This document shows positions 6,183-13,575 of a stretch of DNA of 16,526 nucleotides, piece by piece. The position numbers were made by a program, and so were the translations under genes. Numbering within the stretch: position 1 is the stretch's first letter; every line of letters begins with the position of its first letter. The notes under the pieces are model-generated. The model did not search any database. It worked only from the letters and a program-made list of their open reading frames with translations, and had not been told where the DNA came from. Source of the stretch: Muribaculaceae bacterium (GTDB lineage: Bacteria; Bacteroidota; Bacteroidia; Bacteroidales; Muribaculaceae); NCBI GenBank assembly GCA_902836725.1, contig CADFRV010000022.1, positions 1 through 16,526 on the forward strand, in the 5' to 3' direction.

Positions 6183-7967
6183 TTATTGAATATCTTTGAC
6201 AAATACCCAATGCCCGGTCTTGGGATGACCAAGCCATGCAATATTCCACTCTTTCAACCGTCTTTTGACTGTACTCTCTGAGCATCCGGCAATACGAGCC
6301 AACTCAGCGCGGCTGATATCACTATTTTCTTTGATTGCTCGGATAACAGCATACTTTAGAGGGTCAGCTTGCGCGTTTAAAGGGTCATTTTGACCCTCTA
6401 AATCGGTTTGCGGGTCATTTTGCAGGTCAACTTGCATTCTTTGCGGCTCGTTTTGAACGTCATTCTCGTTATTATGGCGTTCATAATACAGGGCTTTGCC
6501 CTTCAAAGTCAATCCGTATCTTTGATTTGGAGCATTAGGTTTATCCGGATTTTCAAGAGCAATAAGGCCTTCTTGTATAGCAGGATTAAGGTGCTGCCTC
6601 ACAAATGAATTGCGTGATTTATAACCCAACATATCGCACAAGTCGTATGAGGAATACCAATCTTCTCCAATTGACTTTATAAGTTTCAATAATCCGGGAA
6701 CAATTTGCCTTTTTACTGTATCCCCACTTACTCCAAACTTACTCTTACTTACTCCTACGGTGTCCTTGCCCGTGTCCCTGGAACGTGCAAAACTGATTCT
6801 GACAATGGTGCCATTCTGATAAAACGAAGGAACAGGTAATCCAACACGTTCACATTCTCTTGCCATCATTGACAGTCCACGTCCCCAATGTTCTATAAGG
6901 CCGCCAAGATACATGATATTGGCTATGACAGGATTCGGAGGAAGCGAGGTGTTTTCCCTGTATTCTTTTTCCTTCTGCATCATAGCGTCTGGCGATATGC
7001 GCGCCGGGAACCGGCCGGCATTCTCAATTTCAATCCTGTCATCATAGATTGCGAGTCCGACAGTAGCAACCTCATACCCACAGTTCATGTGACAGTATGC
7101 GTTGACAATGCTCTCGCGCAGCGCATCGTATGGAATTTCAAGCTCATCCTTCCGATAAAGTCGATTGTGCGTCGTCCCTGATAGGTTAAGGTGCTTGAAA
7201 AAGAATGACATTGCCGCGTCAACCAACTGAAAGATGTTCCCCTCCTCTTGTTGATTGTCGATGAAATCCTGTTTGGCAGTGCCTCTGAATCGGGCAAGAC
7301 GAAGTCTGCATTGAGGGTAATCGGTGAAATCTTTTCCGAACAGTACTGCTGCAGAATTGCAGATTTTCCCGTCTTTAATCAGTTTAAGCCGCTCCAGAGC
7401 AGTCTGAATATTGTCATTAAGCGCGACACTCGGCAAGCGGCCACGCCTTACGGCACTTTGGATTATATTTTGAATAAGCTGTCCGTCAAGGTCATCGATG
7501 GTCAGCTGTTGATTCACCTTAGATTCCCATCTGTATTTTAACCCGTGCTGAAGTTCATGAAGACGGATAAATTTTTCGCGAGGCATGACACTTGTCACGC
7601 TGTCGTGCCTACGATATGGTTTTCCGTCCCACATATAAGGCTTGTCCGTTTCCAATCCATCTGTCAGAAAGGCTATGACATACTTGTCGGAATTATCAAC
7701 CCGCACATATTCCGGCTGAATGTCAACTGCCGGATCAAATTTATTGATCGCTTCCCCGATTTCACGGGTGGTCTTGTCGCCGATTTCCTGTCCGATGATT
7801 TTGCCTTTGTTTGATACTCCGAATACAACGACGCCCCCGGAGCCGTTGATCATACCGCATAGTGTCTCCATACCACGGTTAAGTTGCCCGGTAGTCTCCT
7901 TGAACTCCACGTCGACGCCTTCATGGTTTTCAGCCAAATGCTGTATGTAGTCTAAATCAACAGCCAT
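6183..7967 (-). CDS. AlbA_2/Schlafen-type putative DNA-binding protein with RecG-like C-terminal region
   Basis: The protein has 594 residues. Residues about 12-130 match the AlbA_2 (Schlafen) domain: Glu21-Phe-Lys, then Asn41-Gly-Ser-Gly-Gly leading into a beta strand, and Gly55-Lys-Ile-Ile-Gly. Residues about 275-395 resemble the C-terminal region of RecG-like AlbA_2 proteins: Ala282-Leu-Arg-Glu-Ser-Ile-Val-Asn-Ala, then Gly355-Gly-Leu-Ile-Glu-His-Trp-Gly-Arg-Gly. The usual His-Arg-Asp-Tyr is replaced by His293-Met-Asn-Cys. Residues about 425-490 look like a winged helix. A repetitive Asn-Asp-Pro-rich linker (501-538) leads to a C-terminal HTH (540-575). No signal peptide or membrane segment is seen, so it is cytoplasmic. 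Family members have been called transcription regulators or helicase-like, and the substrate is unknown. The gene is visibly AT-richer than alaS or fcl and is bounded by short repeats, which suggests an accessory or transferred gene. I see no promoter of its own between 7968 and 8030. Confidence 0.88.
   Translation of the reverse strand: MAVDLDYIQHLAENHEGVDVEFKETTGQLNRGMETLCGMINGSGGVVVFGVSNKGKIIGQEIGDKTTREIGEAINKFDPAVDIQPEYVRVDNSDKYVIAFLTDGLETDKPYMWDGKPYRRHDSVTSVMPREKFIRLHELQHGLKYRWESKVNQQLTIDDLDGQLIQNIIQSAVRRGRLPSVALNDNIQTALERLKLIKDGKICNSAAVLFGKDFTDYPQCRLRLARFRGTAKQDFIDNQQEEGNIFQLVDAAMSFFFKHLNLSGTTHNRLYRKDELEIPYDALRESIVNAYCHMNCGYEVATVGLAIYDDRIEIENAGRFPARISPDAMMQKEKEYRENTSLPPNPVIANIMYLGGLIEHWGRGLSMMARECERVGLPVPSFYQNGTIVRISFARSRDTGKDTVGVSKSKFGVSGDTVKRQIVPGLLKLIKSIGEDWYSSYDLCDMLGYKSRNSFVRQHLNPAIQEGLIALENPDKPNAPNQRYGLTLKGKALYYERHNNENDVQNEPQRMQVDLQNDPQTDLEGQNDPLNAQADPLKYAVIRAIKENSDISRAELARIAGCSESTVKRRLKEWNIAWLGHPKTGHWVFVKDIQ
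6354..6467 (-). repeat. Degenerate repeats coding for an Asn-Asp-Pro-rich linker inside the AlbA_2 protein
   Basis: On the plus strand the motif GGGTCATTTTG and its variants recur around 6359, 6380, 6412, 6424 and 6445. In the protein they give short units such as Asn-Asp-Pro-Gln, Asn-Glu-Pro-Gln, Val-Asp-Leu-Gln and Asn-Asp-Pro-Leu between the winged helix and the final HTH. The linker is probably flexible, and its length may vary between strains. Confidence 0.6.
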
Positions 7968-7990
7968 AAATTCAGTGCCCCCTCTGCTCT

Positions 7991-8038
7991 CGTTTTCTTA
8001 ATTTCTCACTTTCTCACTTTCTTGATTTCTCAATTTCT
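7991..8038 (-). repeat. A-rich short repeat array (right copy, inverted relative to the left)
   Basis: Read on the minus strand this is a run of AGAAATTGAG, AAATCAAG, AAAGTGAG, AAAGTGAG and AAATTAAG units. It is the same family as the array at 5872-5955 but on the opposite strand. It fills most of the 62-bp gap between the MerR-type gene and the AlbA_2 gene, and it contributes the stop and last codons of the MerR-type gene. Confidence 0.7.
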
Positions 8039-8380
8039 ATCCCTCCCCGGGCGGCGGTTGGCGGCGTCAAGGAGCTGCTGCAGGGTGGCGCGGATCTCGC
8101 GGAGGCGCTCGATGGTCTGCGCCCGGCGCGACACGTTGGAGCGGTTGTTGCGTATCTGCTCCTCGGCGGCCTCGATGTGTAGCCCCTTGTCTTTTACCAG
8201 ATAGGTGACCATGCGCAGTTTCTCGATGTCAGCGGGGGTGTAGATGCGTATCCCCTTGTCGTTGCGGCGCGGTTTGATGATGGTGAATTTCGACTCCCAG
8301 AAGCGCAGCGTGGAGGGGGGGAGGCCGAGGATGGCGGCCACCTCCTTTATTTTGTAATATTTCTTATCGAAGTCTGCCAT
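8030..8380 (-). CDS. MerR-family transcriptional regulator
   Basis: The protein has 116 residues. Residues 8-52 form the MerR winged HTH: Tyr9-Lys-Ile-Lys-Glu-Val-Ala, the recognition helix Pro22-Ser-Thr-Leu-Arg-Phe-Trp-Glu, and the wing with Arg45-Ile-Tyr-Thr. Residues about 66-106 form a helix of the dimerisation type. There is no C-terminal effector domain or metal-binding cysteine, so it is a minimal member whose signal cannot be predicted. I chose the ATG at 8380 because it begins where MerR homology begins. A frame open up to 8887 overlaps alaS antisense and would place the promoter inside the gene. It is divergent from alaS. The last three codons and the stop lie in the A-rich repeat, so the C-terminus may have been altered when that repeat arrived. 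Bacteroidota MerR regulators of this size are common and poorly characterised. Confidence 0.88.
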   Translation of the reverse strand: MADFDKKYYKIKEVAAILGLPPSTLRFWESKFTIIKPRRNDKGIRIYTPADIEKLRMVTYLVKDKGLHIEAAEEQIRNNRSNVSRRAQTIERLREIRATLQQLLDAANRRPGRDRN

Positions 8381-8390
8381 AAAGATTTGA

Positions 8391-8422
8391 TTTGCAAAAG
8401 TAGTAAAAAAAGAGTAATTTTG
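8391..8422 (+). promoter_or_regulatory. Predicted alaS promoter
   Basis: TTTG at 8391-8394 and TAATTTTG at 8415-8422 are separated by 20 bp, an excellent match to the Bacteroidota -33/-7 promoter. The start site would be near 8429, giving a leader of about 75 nt. Its position rules out the upstream in-frame ATG at 8387 as the alaS start. Confidence 0.8.
8395..8402 (-). promoter_or_regulatory. Predicted -7 box of the MerR-type gene
   Basis: Read on the minus strand, TACTTTTG matches TAnnTTTG. It lies about 15 bp upstream of the ATG at 8380, so the leader would be only about 10 nt. No TTTG -33 element is seen at the usual distance, so strength is uncertain. It interleaves with the alaS promoter. 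Confidence 0.45.
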
Positions 8423-8432
8423 CCGCTTGAAT

Positions 8433-8468
8433 CGGGCGAAATAGGCCTGTATGGCCTCCGGAAGCCCG
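8433..8468 (+). promoter_or_regulatory. Two-tier hairpin at the start of the alaS leader
   Basis: An outer stem CGGGC (8433-8437)/GCCCG (8464-8468) encloses an inner stem AGGCC (8443-8447)/GGCCT (8453-8457) with a TGTAT loop. It begins a few bases after the predicted start site. It could control stability or translation of alaS, or bind a regulator. No T tract follows, so it is not an obvious attenuator. Confidence 0.35.
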
Positions 8469-8503
8469 CTTACTCCGCAGAAAATACAATCTTCACCATA
8501 CGC

Positions 8504-11140
8504 ATGAGCAATAAACCTCTTACAGCTAAGGAAATAAGAGAATCCTTCAAGCAGTTTTTCGAAAGCAAAGGGCACCGGATCGTTCCGTCGGCCCCGATGG
8601 TAATAAAGGATGACCCCACGCTGATGTTCACCAACGCGGGCATGAATCAGTTCAAGGACATTATTCTCGGAAACAAGGCGCCGAAGTGGACCCGCGTCAC
8701 CGACAGCCAGAAGTGCCTGCGCGTCAGCGGCAAACACAACGACCTTGAAGAGGTGGGGCACGATACCTACCATCACACCATGTTCGAGATGCTCGGCAAC
8801 TGGTCGTTTGGCGACTATTTCAAGAAAGAAGCCATCGACTGGGCATGGGAGTTTCTTGTGGATGTGCTCGGCCTCGACCCCGCACACCTCTATGCCACAG
8901 TGTTCGAAGGCTCTCCCGCCGAGGGACTTACCCGCGACGACGAGGCCGCATCATACTGGGCGGCACATCTTCCCGAAAGCCATATCATCAACGGCAACAA
9001 GCACGACAATTTCTGGGAAATGGGCGATACAGGTCCCTGCGGTCCCTGCTCTGAGATACATATCGACCTCAGAAGCGACGAAGAGCGCAAGGCTGTGCCG
9101 GGCGCGGAACTGGTGAACAAGGACCATCCCCAGGTGATCGAGATCTGGAACCTCGTGTTCATGCAGTTCAACCGCAAGGCCGACCACACACTCGAGCCGC
9201 TCCCCGCCAAGGTGATCGATACCGGCATGGGATTCGAGCGCCTCTGCATGGCTTTGCAGGGTAAGACATCGAACTATGATACCGACGTGTTCACCCCCAT
9301 GATCGCCAAGATAGCCGAACTTTCCGGCAAGAAATATGGGGAGGACCACAAGGTGGATGTGGCCATGCGCGTCATCGCCGACCATATCCGCACCATAGCC
9401 TTCTCGATCGCCGACTCACAGCTCCCCGGCAACGCCAAGGCCGGATATGTGATACGCCGCATCCTGCGCCGCGCCGTGCGTTACGCCTACACCTTCCTGG
9501 AACAGAAGGAGGCGTTCATGTACAAGCTCGTGGACACACTTATCGAATCGATGGGTGAGGCATATCCCGAGCTTCCGCAGCAGCGCGAGCTGATAATGAA
9601 GGTGACCAAGGAGGAGGAAGACTCCTTCCTGCGCACACTCGAGAACGGTATCCGCATGCTCGAGAGCGCCATCGCCTCGGCACGCAAGGCTTCCAAGATC
9701 GAGATCTCAGGCAGCGAGGCTTTCGTGCTGTATGACACATACGGCTTCCCCCTCGACCTCACAGAGCTTATTCTCAAGGAGAACGGCATGACACTCGACC
9801 AGGAGGGATTCGACCGCGAGATGGAGGCACAGAAGGCACGCGCCCGCAATGCCGCCGCCGTGGAGGCCACCGACTGGGTGACTGTGCGCGAGGGTGAGGA
9901 GGAGTTCGTAGGCTACGACCTCGCCGAGACCGAGGCCCGCATACTCCGCTACCGCAAGGTGAAACAGAAGAACAAGGAGTTCTACCAGATAATCCTCGAC
10001 CGCACACCTTTCTACGCCGAGATGGGCGGACAGGTGGGCGACAGCGGCAAACTTGTCGCCGCCGACGGCGAGACCATCGAGATCTTCGATACCAAACGCG
10101 AGAACGGCATCGGGGTGCACCTCACCCATAAGCTCCCCTCCGATCCCGCCGCAGACTTCAAGGCATCGATAAACATGGAGGCGCGCCGCGCCACTTCATG
10201 CAACCACACTGCCACACACCTGCTGCATGAGGCTCTCCGCGAGGTGCTCGGCACACATGTGGAGCAGAAAGGCTCATATGTGTCACCCGAGATCCTCCGC
10301 TTCGACTTCTCCCACTTCCAGAAAGTCACCCCCGAGGAGCTGCGCAAGGTGGAGCATCTTGCAAACCGCAAGGTGCGCGAGGCATACAGCCGCGACGAGC
10401 GCCGCAACGTGCCCATCGAAGAGGCACGCGCCATGGGCGCCATGGCTCTCTTCGGCGAGAAATACGGCGACGAGGTGCGTGTGATACGCTACGGCAGCTC
10501 GGTTGAGCTTTGCGGCGGCACACACGTGGACAACACCGGCAACATCGGCATGATCAAGATCATCTCCGAGAGCAGCATCGCCGCCGGAATCAGACGTATA
10601 GAGGCCATCACAGGGGAGAACGTGGAGAAAGCCATCGACGAGATCAGCGACAACATGCGCGAGATCGCCACTATGCTCCACAACGCCCCCGACCTTATCG
10701 CCGCCCTCAGAAAAGAGATTGAGGAGAACGAGACACTCCGCCGCCAGGCAGAGGAGCACCTCAAGGAGCGTGTGGCACAGATGACAGCCAGGCATCTGGC
10801 CGAAGCCGAGGATATAAACGGCATAAAGACCGTGATGCTCACCGGAGTGCGTATCCCCGACCTGGTGAAGAACATGGCTTTCGGAGTGCGTGCCGCATCT
10901 CCGGAGAGAACCGCATTCATCGCCGCTACAGTGGATATGGGCGGTAAACCGCTTCTCACCGTCATGCTCACCAACGACCTGGTGGAAGAGGGGCGCAACG
11001 CATCGCAGATGGTGCGTGAGGCAGCCAAGGCCATCAAGGGTGGCGGAGGCGGCCAGCCCGGTTTCGCACAGGCAGGCGGCAAGGACGCCAACGGCATCGC
11101 CATGGCCATGGAGGCCCTCCGCGATGCCCTCAAGAACTGA
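8504..11140 (+). CDS. alaS: Alanyl-tRNA synthetase
   Basis: This enzyme charges tRNA-Ala with alanine in the cytoplasm and hydrolyses mischarged Ser- and Gly-tRNA-Ala. The protein has 878 residues, close to the usual 875 or so. The N-terminal class II catalytic core includes Gly-Asn-Trp-Ser-Phe-Gly-Asp-Tyr-Phe-Lys and Gly-Asp-Thr-Gly-Pro-Cys-Gly-Pro-Cys-Ser-Glu. The editing domain has its zinc ligands intact: His568 and His572 (His-Thr-Ala-Thr-His), Cys670 and His674 (Cys-Gly-Gly-Thr-His). A coiled coil (about 750-790) precedes the C-Ala domain with Gly846-Gly-Gly-Gly-Gly-Gln-Pro-Gly-Phe. I chose the ATG at 8504 (Met-Ser-Asn-Lys) because homology begins just after it and because the promoter -7 box lies between it and the alternative ATG at 8387. 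It is followed by its own terminator. Confidence 0.98.
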   Translation: MSNKPLTAKEIRESFKQFFESKGHRIVPSAPMVIKDDPTLMFTNAGMNQFKDIILGNKAPKWTRVTDSQKCLRVSGKHNDLEEVGHDTYHHTMFEMLGNWSFGDYFKKEAIDWAWEFLVDVLGLDPAHLYATVFEGSPAEGLTRDDEAASYWAAHLPESHIINGNKHDNFWEMGDTGPCGPCSEIHIDLRSDEERKAVPGAELVNKDHPQVIEIWNLVFMQFNRKADHTLEPLPAKVIDTGMGFERLCMALQGKTSNYDTDVFTPMIAKIAELSGKKYGEDHKVDVAMRVIADHIRTIAFSIADSQLPGNAKAGYVIRRILRRAVRYAYTFLEQKEAFMYKLVDTLIESMGEAYPELPQQRELIMKVTKEEEDSFLRTLENGIRMLESAIASARKASKIEISGSEAFVLYDTYGFPLDLTELILKENGMTLDQEGFDREMEAQKARARNAAAVEATDWVTVREGEEEFVGYDLAETEARILRYRKVKQKNKEFYQIILDRTPFYAEMGGQVGDSGKLVAADGETIEIFDTKRENGIGVHLTHKLPSDPAADFKASINMEARRATSCNHTATHLLHEALREVLGTHVEQKGSYVSPEILRFDFSHFQKVTPEELRKVEHLANRKVREAYSRDERRNVPIEEARAMGAMALFGEKYGDEVRVIRYGSSVELCGGTHVDNTGNIGMIKIISESSIAAGIRRIEAITGENVEKAIDEISDNMREIATMLHNAPDLIAALRKEIEENETLRRQAEEHLKERVAQMTARHLAEAEDINGIKTVMLTGVRIPDLVKNMAFGVRAASPERTAFIAATVDMGGKPLLTVMLTNDLVEEGRNASQMVREAAKAIKGGGGGQPGFAQAGGKDANGIAMAMEALRDALKN

Positions 11141-11151
11141 GACAACACTGC

Positions 11152-11193
11152 CCGGGCGGCCGACATGACAGCTGTCGGCCTCCCGGCGGTTTT
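11152..11193 (+). terminator. Rho-independent terminator of alaS
   Basis: CCGGG (11152-11156) and GGCCGACA (11158-11165) pair with TGTCGGCC (11173-11180) and CCCGG (11182-11186), with a single C-T mismatch between the two stem parts. TTTT follows at 11190-11193. The hairpin begins 12 nt after the alaS stop. Confidence 0.75.
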
Positions 11194-11287
11194 ATCCATC
11201 CGGATATGAACATGCGGTGTGCCGCCGAAGGCACGCCCTTCGCGCGTCTGATCCTCAAAAAGGTGTCTGGTATCCGGCTGGAAATAT

Positions 11288-11302
11288 GGTGTGTATCACA
11301 CC
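11288..11302. promoter_or_regulatory. Perfect 15-bp palindrome upstream of the gmd promoter, possible operator
   Basis: GGTGTG-TAT-CACACC lies about 50 bp upstream of the predicted gmd -33 element. The symmetry suits a dimeric regulator, but its identity is unknown. A smaller hairpin, CGAAGG/CCTTCG, lies at 11226-11242. Confidence 0.3.
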
Positions 11303-11353
11303 GGCAGACACCCCCTTCCACATCCCTGTAGAGGCGGGGACCTGACATGACAA

Positions 11354-11385
11354 TTGTTAAACAACCGTTCACCGCTATACTATTG
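11354..11385 (+). promoter_or_regulatory. Predicted promoter of the gmd-fcl operon
   Basis: TTG at 11354-11356 and TACTATTG at 11378-11385 are 21 bp apart. The second differs from TAnnTTTG at one position. The start site would be near 11392, nine bases before the ATG at 11401. Confidence 0.5.
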
Positions 11386-11400
11386 GTGCCGGACACACGC

Positions 11401-12504
11401 ATGAATAACAATATGAAAAAGACAGCTTTAATTACAGGTGTTACTGGCCAGGACGGCTCTTTCCTCGCGGAATTCCTTATTGAAAAGGGATATGACGTGC
11501 ACGGAACAATACGCCGGTCGTCTGTGGACTATCGCGAGCGTATCGCCCACCTTGAGGGAAATGAGAATTTCCACCTCCATTACGCCGATCTCGGCGACTC
11601 CATGAGTATTCTCCAGGTAGTGCAGAAAGTGCGCCCCGACGAGATCTACAACCTTGCCGCACAGAGCCATGTGCAGGTATCGTTCGACTCCCCGGAATTC
11701 ACTGCCGACGTAGACGCCACCGGTGTGCTCCGTGTGCTTGAGGCGGTGCGTCTAAGCGGCCTTGCCGGCACTTGCCGCATCTATCAGGCATCCACATCGG
11801 AGCTTTACGGCAAAGTGGAGGAGGTGCCCCAGAACGAGAACACCCCCTTCCATCCCTACAGCCCCTATGCCGTGGCCAAGCTCTACGGTTTCTGGATCGT
11901 GAAGGAGTATCGCGAGGCATACAACATGTTCTGCTGCTCCGGTATCCTCTTCAACCACGAGAGCGAGCGCCGCGGAGAGACTTTCGTGACACGAAAGATC
12001 ACCCTCGCCGCAGCCCGCATAGCCCACGGCAAGCAGGACAAACTCTATCTCGGCAACCTCTCCTCGCTCCGCGACTGGGGATATGCCAAAGATTATGTGG
12101 AGTGCATGTGGCTGATCCTTCAGCAGGACGCGCCCCAGGATTTCGTCATCGCCACCGGCGAGCAGCACTCCGTGCGCGAGTTCGCCACACTGGCGTTCCG
12201 CAACGTCGGCATCAATCTCCGCTGGGAGGGTGAGGGACTTGACGAAAAGGGTATAGACGAGGCCACAGGCCGTGTGCTCGTGGAGGTGTCGCCCGACTTC
12301 TACCGTCCCACCGATGTGGTGAACCTCTGGGGAGACCCCACCAAGGCAAAGGCAATTCTCGGCTGGAACCCGACATCAACCACATTCGAGCAGCTCGTGA
12401 AGATAATGACCGACGCCGATATGGAGAAGGTGGCGGTGGAGCGTGCCGGCGAACAGGTGCGCACCAACCTTGCCGAATATCTGGAAAAGGGTATCGTAAA
12501 ATAA
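11401..12504 (+). CDS. gmd: GDP-mannose 4,6-dehydratase
   Basis: This enzyme converts GDP-D-mannose to GDP-4-keto-6-deoxy-D-mannose using NADP, the first step of GDP-L-fucose synthesis, in the cytoplasm. The protein has 367 residues. It is an extended short-chain dehydrogenase with the Rossmann motif Gly13-Val-Thr-Gly16-Gln-Asp-Gly19. The catalytic residues are Thr132, Glu134 (Thr-Ser-Glu), Tyr156 and Lys160 (Tyr-Ala-Val-Ala-Lys), one number away from the E. coli enzyme. Asn-His-Glu-Ser-Glu-Arg-Arg-Gly and Arg-Asp-Trp-Gly-Tyr-Ala-Lys-Asp-Tyr are further family signatures. The start at 11401 fits the promoter and the numbering. An ATG at 11413 is equally in frame and would remove four residues. 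The next gene starts nine bases after the stop, so the two are an operon. The product probably feeds fucosylated capsule or glycoprotein. Confidence 0.97.
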   Translation: MNNNMKKTALITGVTGQDGSFLAEFLIEKGYDVHGTIRRSSVDYRERIAHLEGNENFHLHYADLGDSMSILQVVQKVRPDEIYNLAAQSHVQVSFDSPEFTADVDATGVLRVLEAVRLSGLAGTCRIYQASTSELYGKVEEVPQNENTPFHPYSPYAVAKLYGFWIVKEYREAYNMFCCSGILFNHESERRGETFVTRKITLAAARIAHGKQDKLYLGNLSSLRDWGYAKDYVECMWLILQQDAPQDFVIATGEQHSVREFATLAFRNVGINLRWEGEGLDEKGIDEATGRVLVEVSPDFYRPTDVVNLWGDPTKAKAILGWNPTSTTFEQLVKIMTDADMEKVAVERAGEQVRTNLAEYLEKGIVK

Positions 12505-12513
12505 GGTACGGCC

Positions 12514-13458
12514 ATGATGGAGAAAGACGCGAAAATTTATGTGGCCGGCCACCGCGGCATGGTGGGATCGGCTATCGTGCGCGAGCTTGAGCGTCAGGGT
12601 TATACCAATATCATTACCCGCACTCACAGGGAGCTTGACCTCTGCCGTCAGGATGAGGTGGAGCGCTTCTTCGCCCAGGAGAAACCCGATTATGTGTTTC
12701 TGGCTGCCGCAAAGGTAGGCGGCATCATCGCCAACCATTCGGCTCTGGCAGACTTCATGTACGACAACATGATACTGGAGATGAACGTGATACACTCCGC
12801 ATGGAAAAACGGTTGCAAGAAACTGGAGTTCCTCGGATCGTCGTGCATCTATCCGCGCCTGGCGCCGCAGCCCATGAAGGAGAGTTGCCTGCTCACCTCG
12901 GAGCTGGAGCAGACCAACGAGGCTTATGCCCTGGCCAAGATCTCGGGACTGAAATACTGCGAGTACCTCAACCGCCAGTATGGCACAGACTATATCAGTG
13001 TGATGCCTACCAACCTCTACGGGCCCAACGACAACTACCACCCCACGCACTCGCATGTGGTGCCCGCCCTCATACGCCGCTTCCATGAGGCCAAAGAGCA
13101 GGGGCTCCAGGAGGTGACTTGCTGGGGCGACGGCACTCCGCTGCGTGAATTCCTTTATGTCGACGACCTCGCGAACCTCTGTGTGTTCCTCATGAACAAC
13201 TACTCGGGCAACGAGACCGTGAACGCCGGCACAGGCAAGGAACTTACCATACGCGAGCTTACCGAGCTTGTGGCAAAGACCGTGGGATACGAGGGACGCA
13301 TCCTCTGGGATACCTCCAAGCCCAACGGCACACCCCGCAAGCTGCTCGACGTGAGCAAGAGTGCGGCTCTGGGATGGAAATACCGCGTGGAGCTTGAGGA
13401 GGGTCTGAAGCTCTCCTACGAGGATTTCCTCGCCAATCCCATGCGCGCCGAGCGATGA
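12514..13458 (+). CDS. fcl: GDP-L-fucose synthase
   Basis: This is the epimerase-reductase that turns the Gmd product into GDP-L-fucose with NADPH. The protein has 314 residues, a normal length. The Rossmann motif is Gly12-His-Arg-Gly-Met-Val-Gly18. The active site is Ser109, Cys111, Tyr138, Lys142 and His181, each offset by two from the E. coli residues (107, 109, 136, 140, 179). Pro-Thr-Asn-Leu-Tyr-Gly-Pro-Asn-Asp-Asn-Tyr-His is also typical. Translation can start at either of two adjacent ATGs (12514 or 12517). It is the second gene of the operon and is followed by a terminator. The gene is also known as wcaG. Confidence 0.97.
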   Translation: MMEKDAKIYVAGHRGMVGSAIVRELERQGYTNIITRTHRELDLCRQDEVERFFAQEKPDYVFLAAAKVGGIIANHSALADFMYDNMILEMNVIHSAWKNGCKKLEFLGSSCIYPRLAPQPMKESCLLTSELEQTNEAYALAKISGLKYCEYLNRQYGTDYISVMPTNLYGPNDNYHPTHSHVVPALIRRFHEAKEQGLQEVTCWGDGTPLREFLYVDDLANLCVFLMNNYSGNETVNAGTGKELTIRELTELVAKTVGYEGRILWDTSKPNGTPRKLLDVSKSAALGWKYRVELEEGLKLSYEDFLANPMRAER

Positions 13459-13514
13459 TATGCGTGCGGCGCAATAATCAGCTCTGTATTATCGTTATAT
13501 AAGAAATCTATTTT

Positions 13515-13543
13515 ATCGGGGAGGCTTCGGCCTCCTCGATTTT
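13515..13543 (+). terminator. Rho-independent terminator of gmd-fcl with a UUCG loop
   Basis: An 11-bp stem (13515-13525 with 13530-13540, one G-T wobble) closes a TTCG tetraloop and is followed by TTT. It lies about 56 nt after the fcl stop and separates the fucose operon from the protease gene. Confidence 0.85.
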
Positions 13544-13575
13544 CCAATATTAACAGACAAAGACAAAATCAGCTT

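Noticed and set aside
8387..8503. Upstream in-frame ATG of alaS adding 39 residues
   Set aside because: The perfect promoter -7 box lies inside this stretch and AlaRS homology begins after the ATG at 8504.
8381..8887. N-terminal extension of the MerR-type frame
   Set aside because: It is antisense to alaS and its leader and would swallow the promoters. The HTH starts right after the ATG at 8380.
10489..11199. 236-codon minus-strand frame opposite alaS
   Set aside because: It is a shadow frame within a well-supported GC-rich gene, with no promoter or domain.
11347..11400. Upstream in-frame ATG of gmd
   Set aside because: It lies upstream of the -7 box and adds 18 residues not seen in Gmd proteins.
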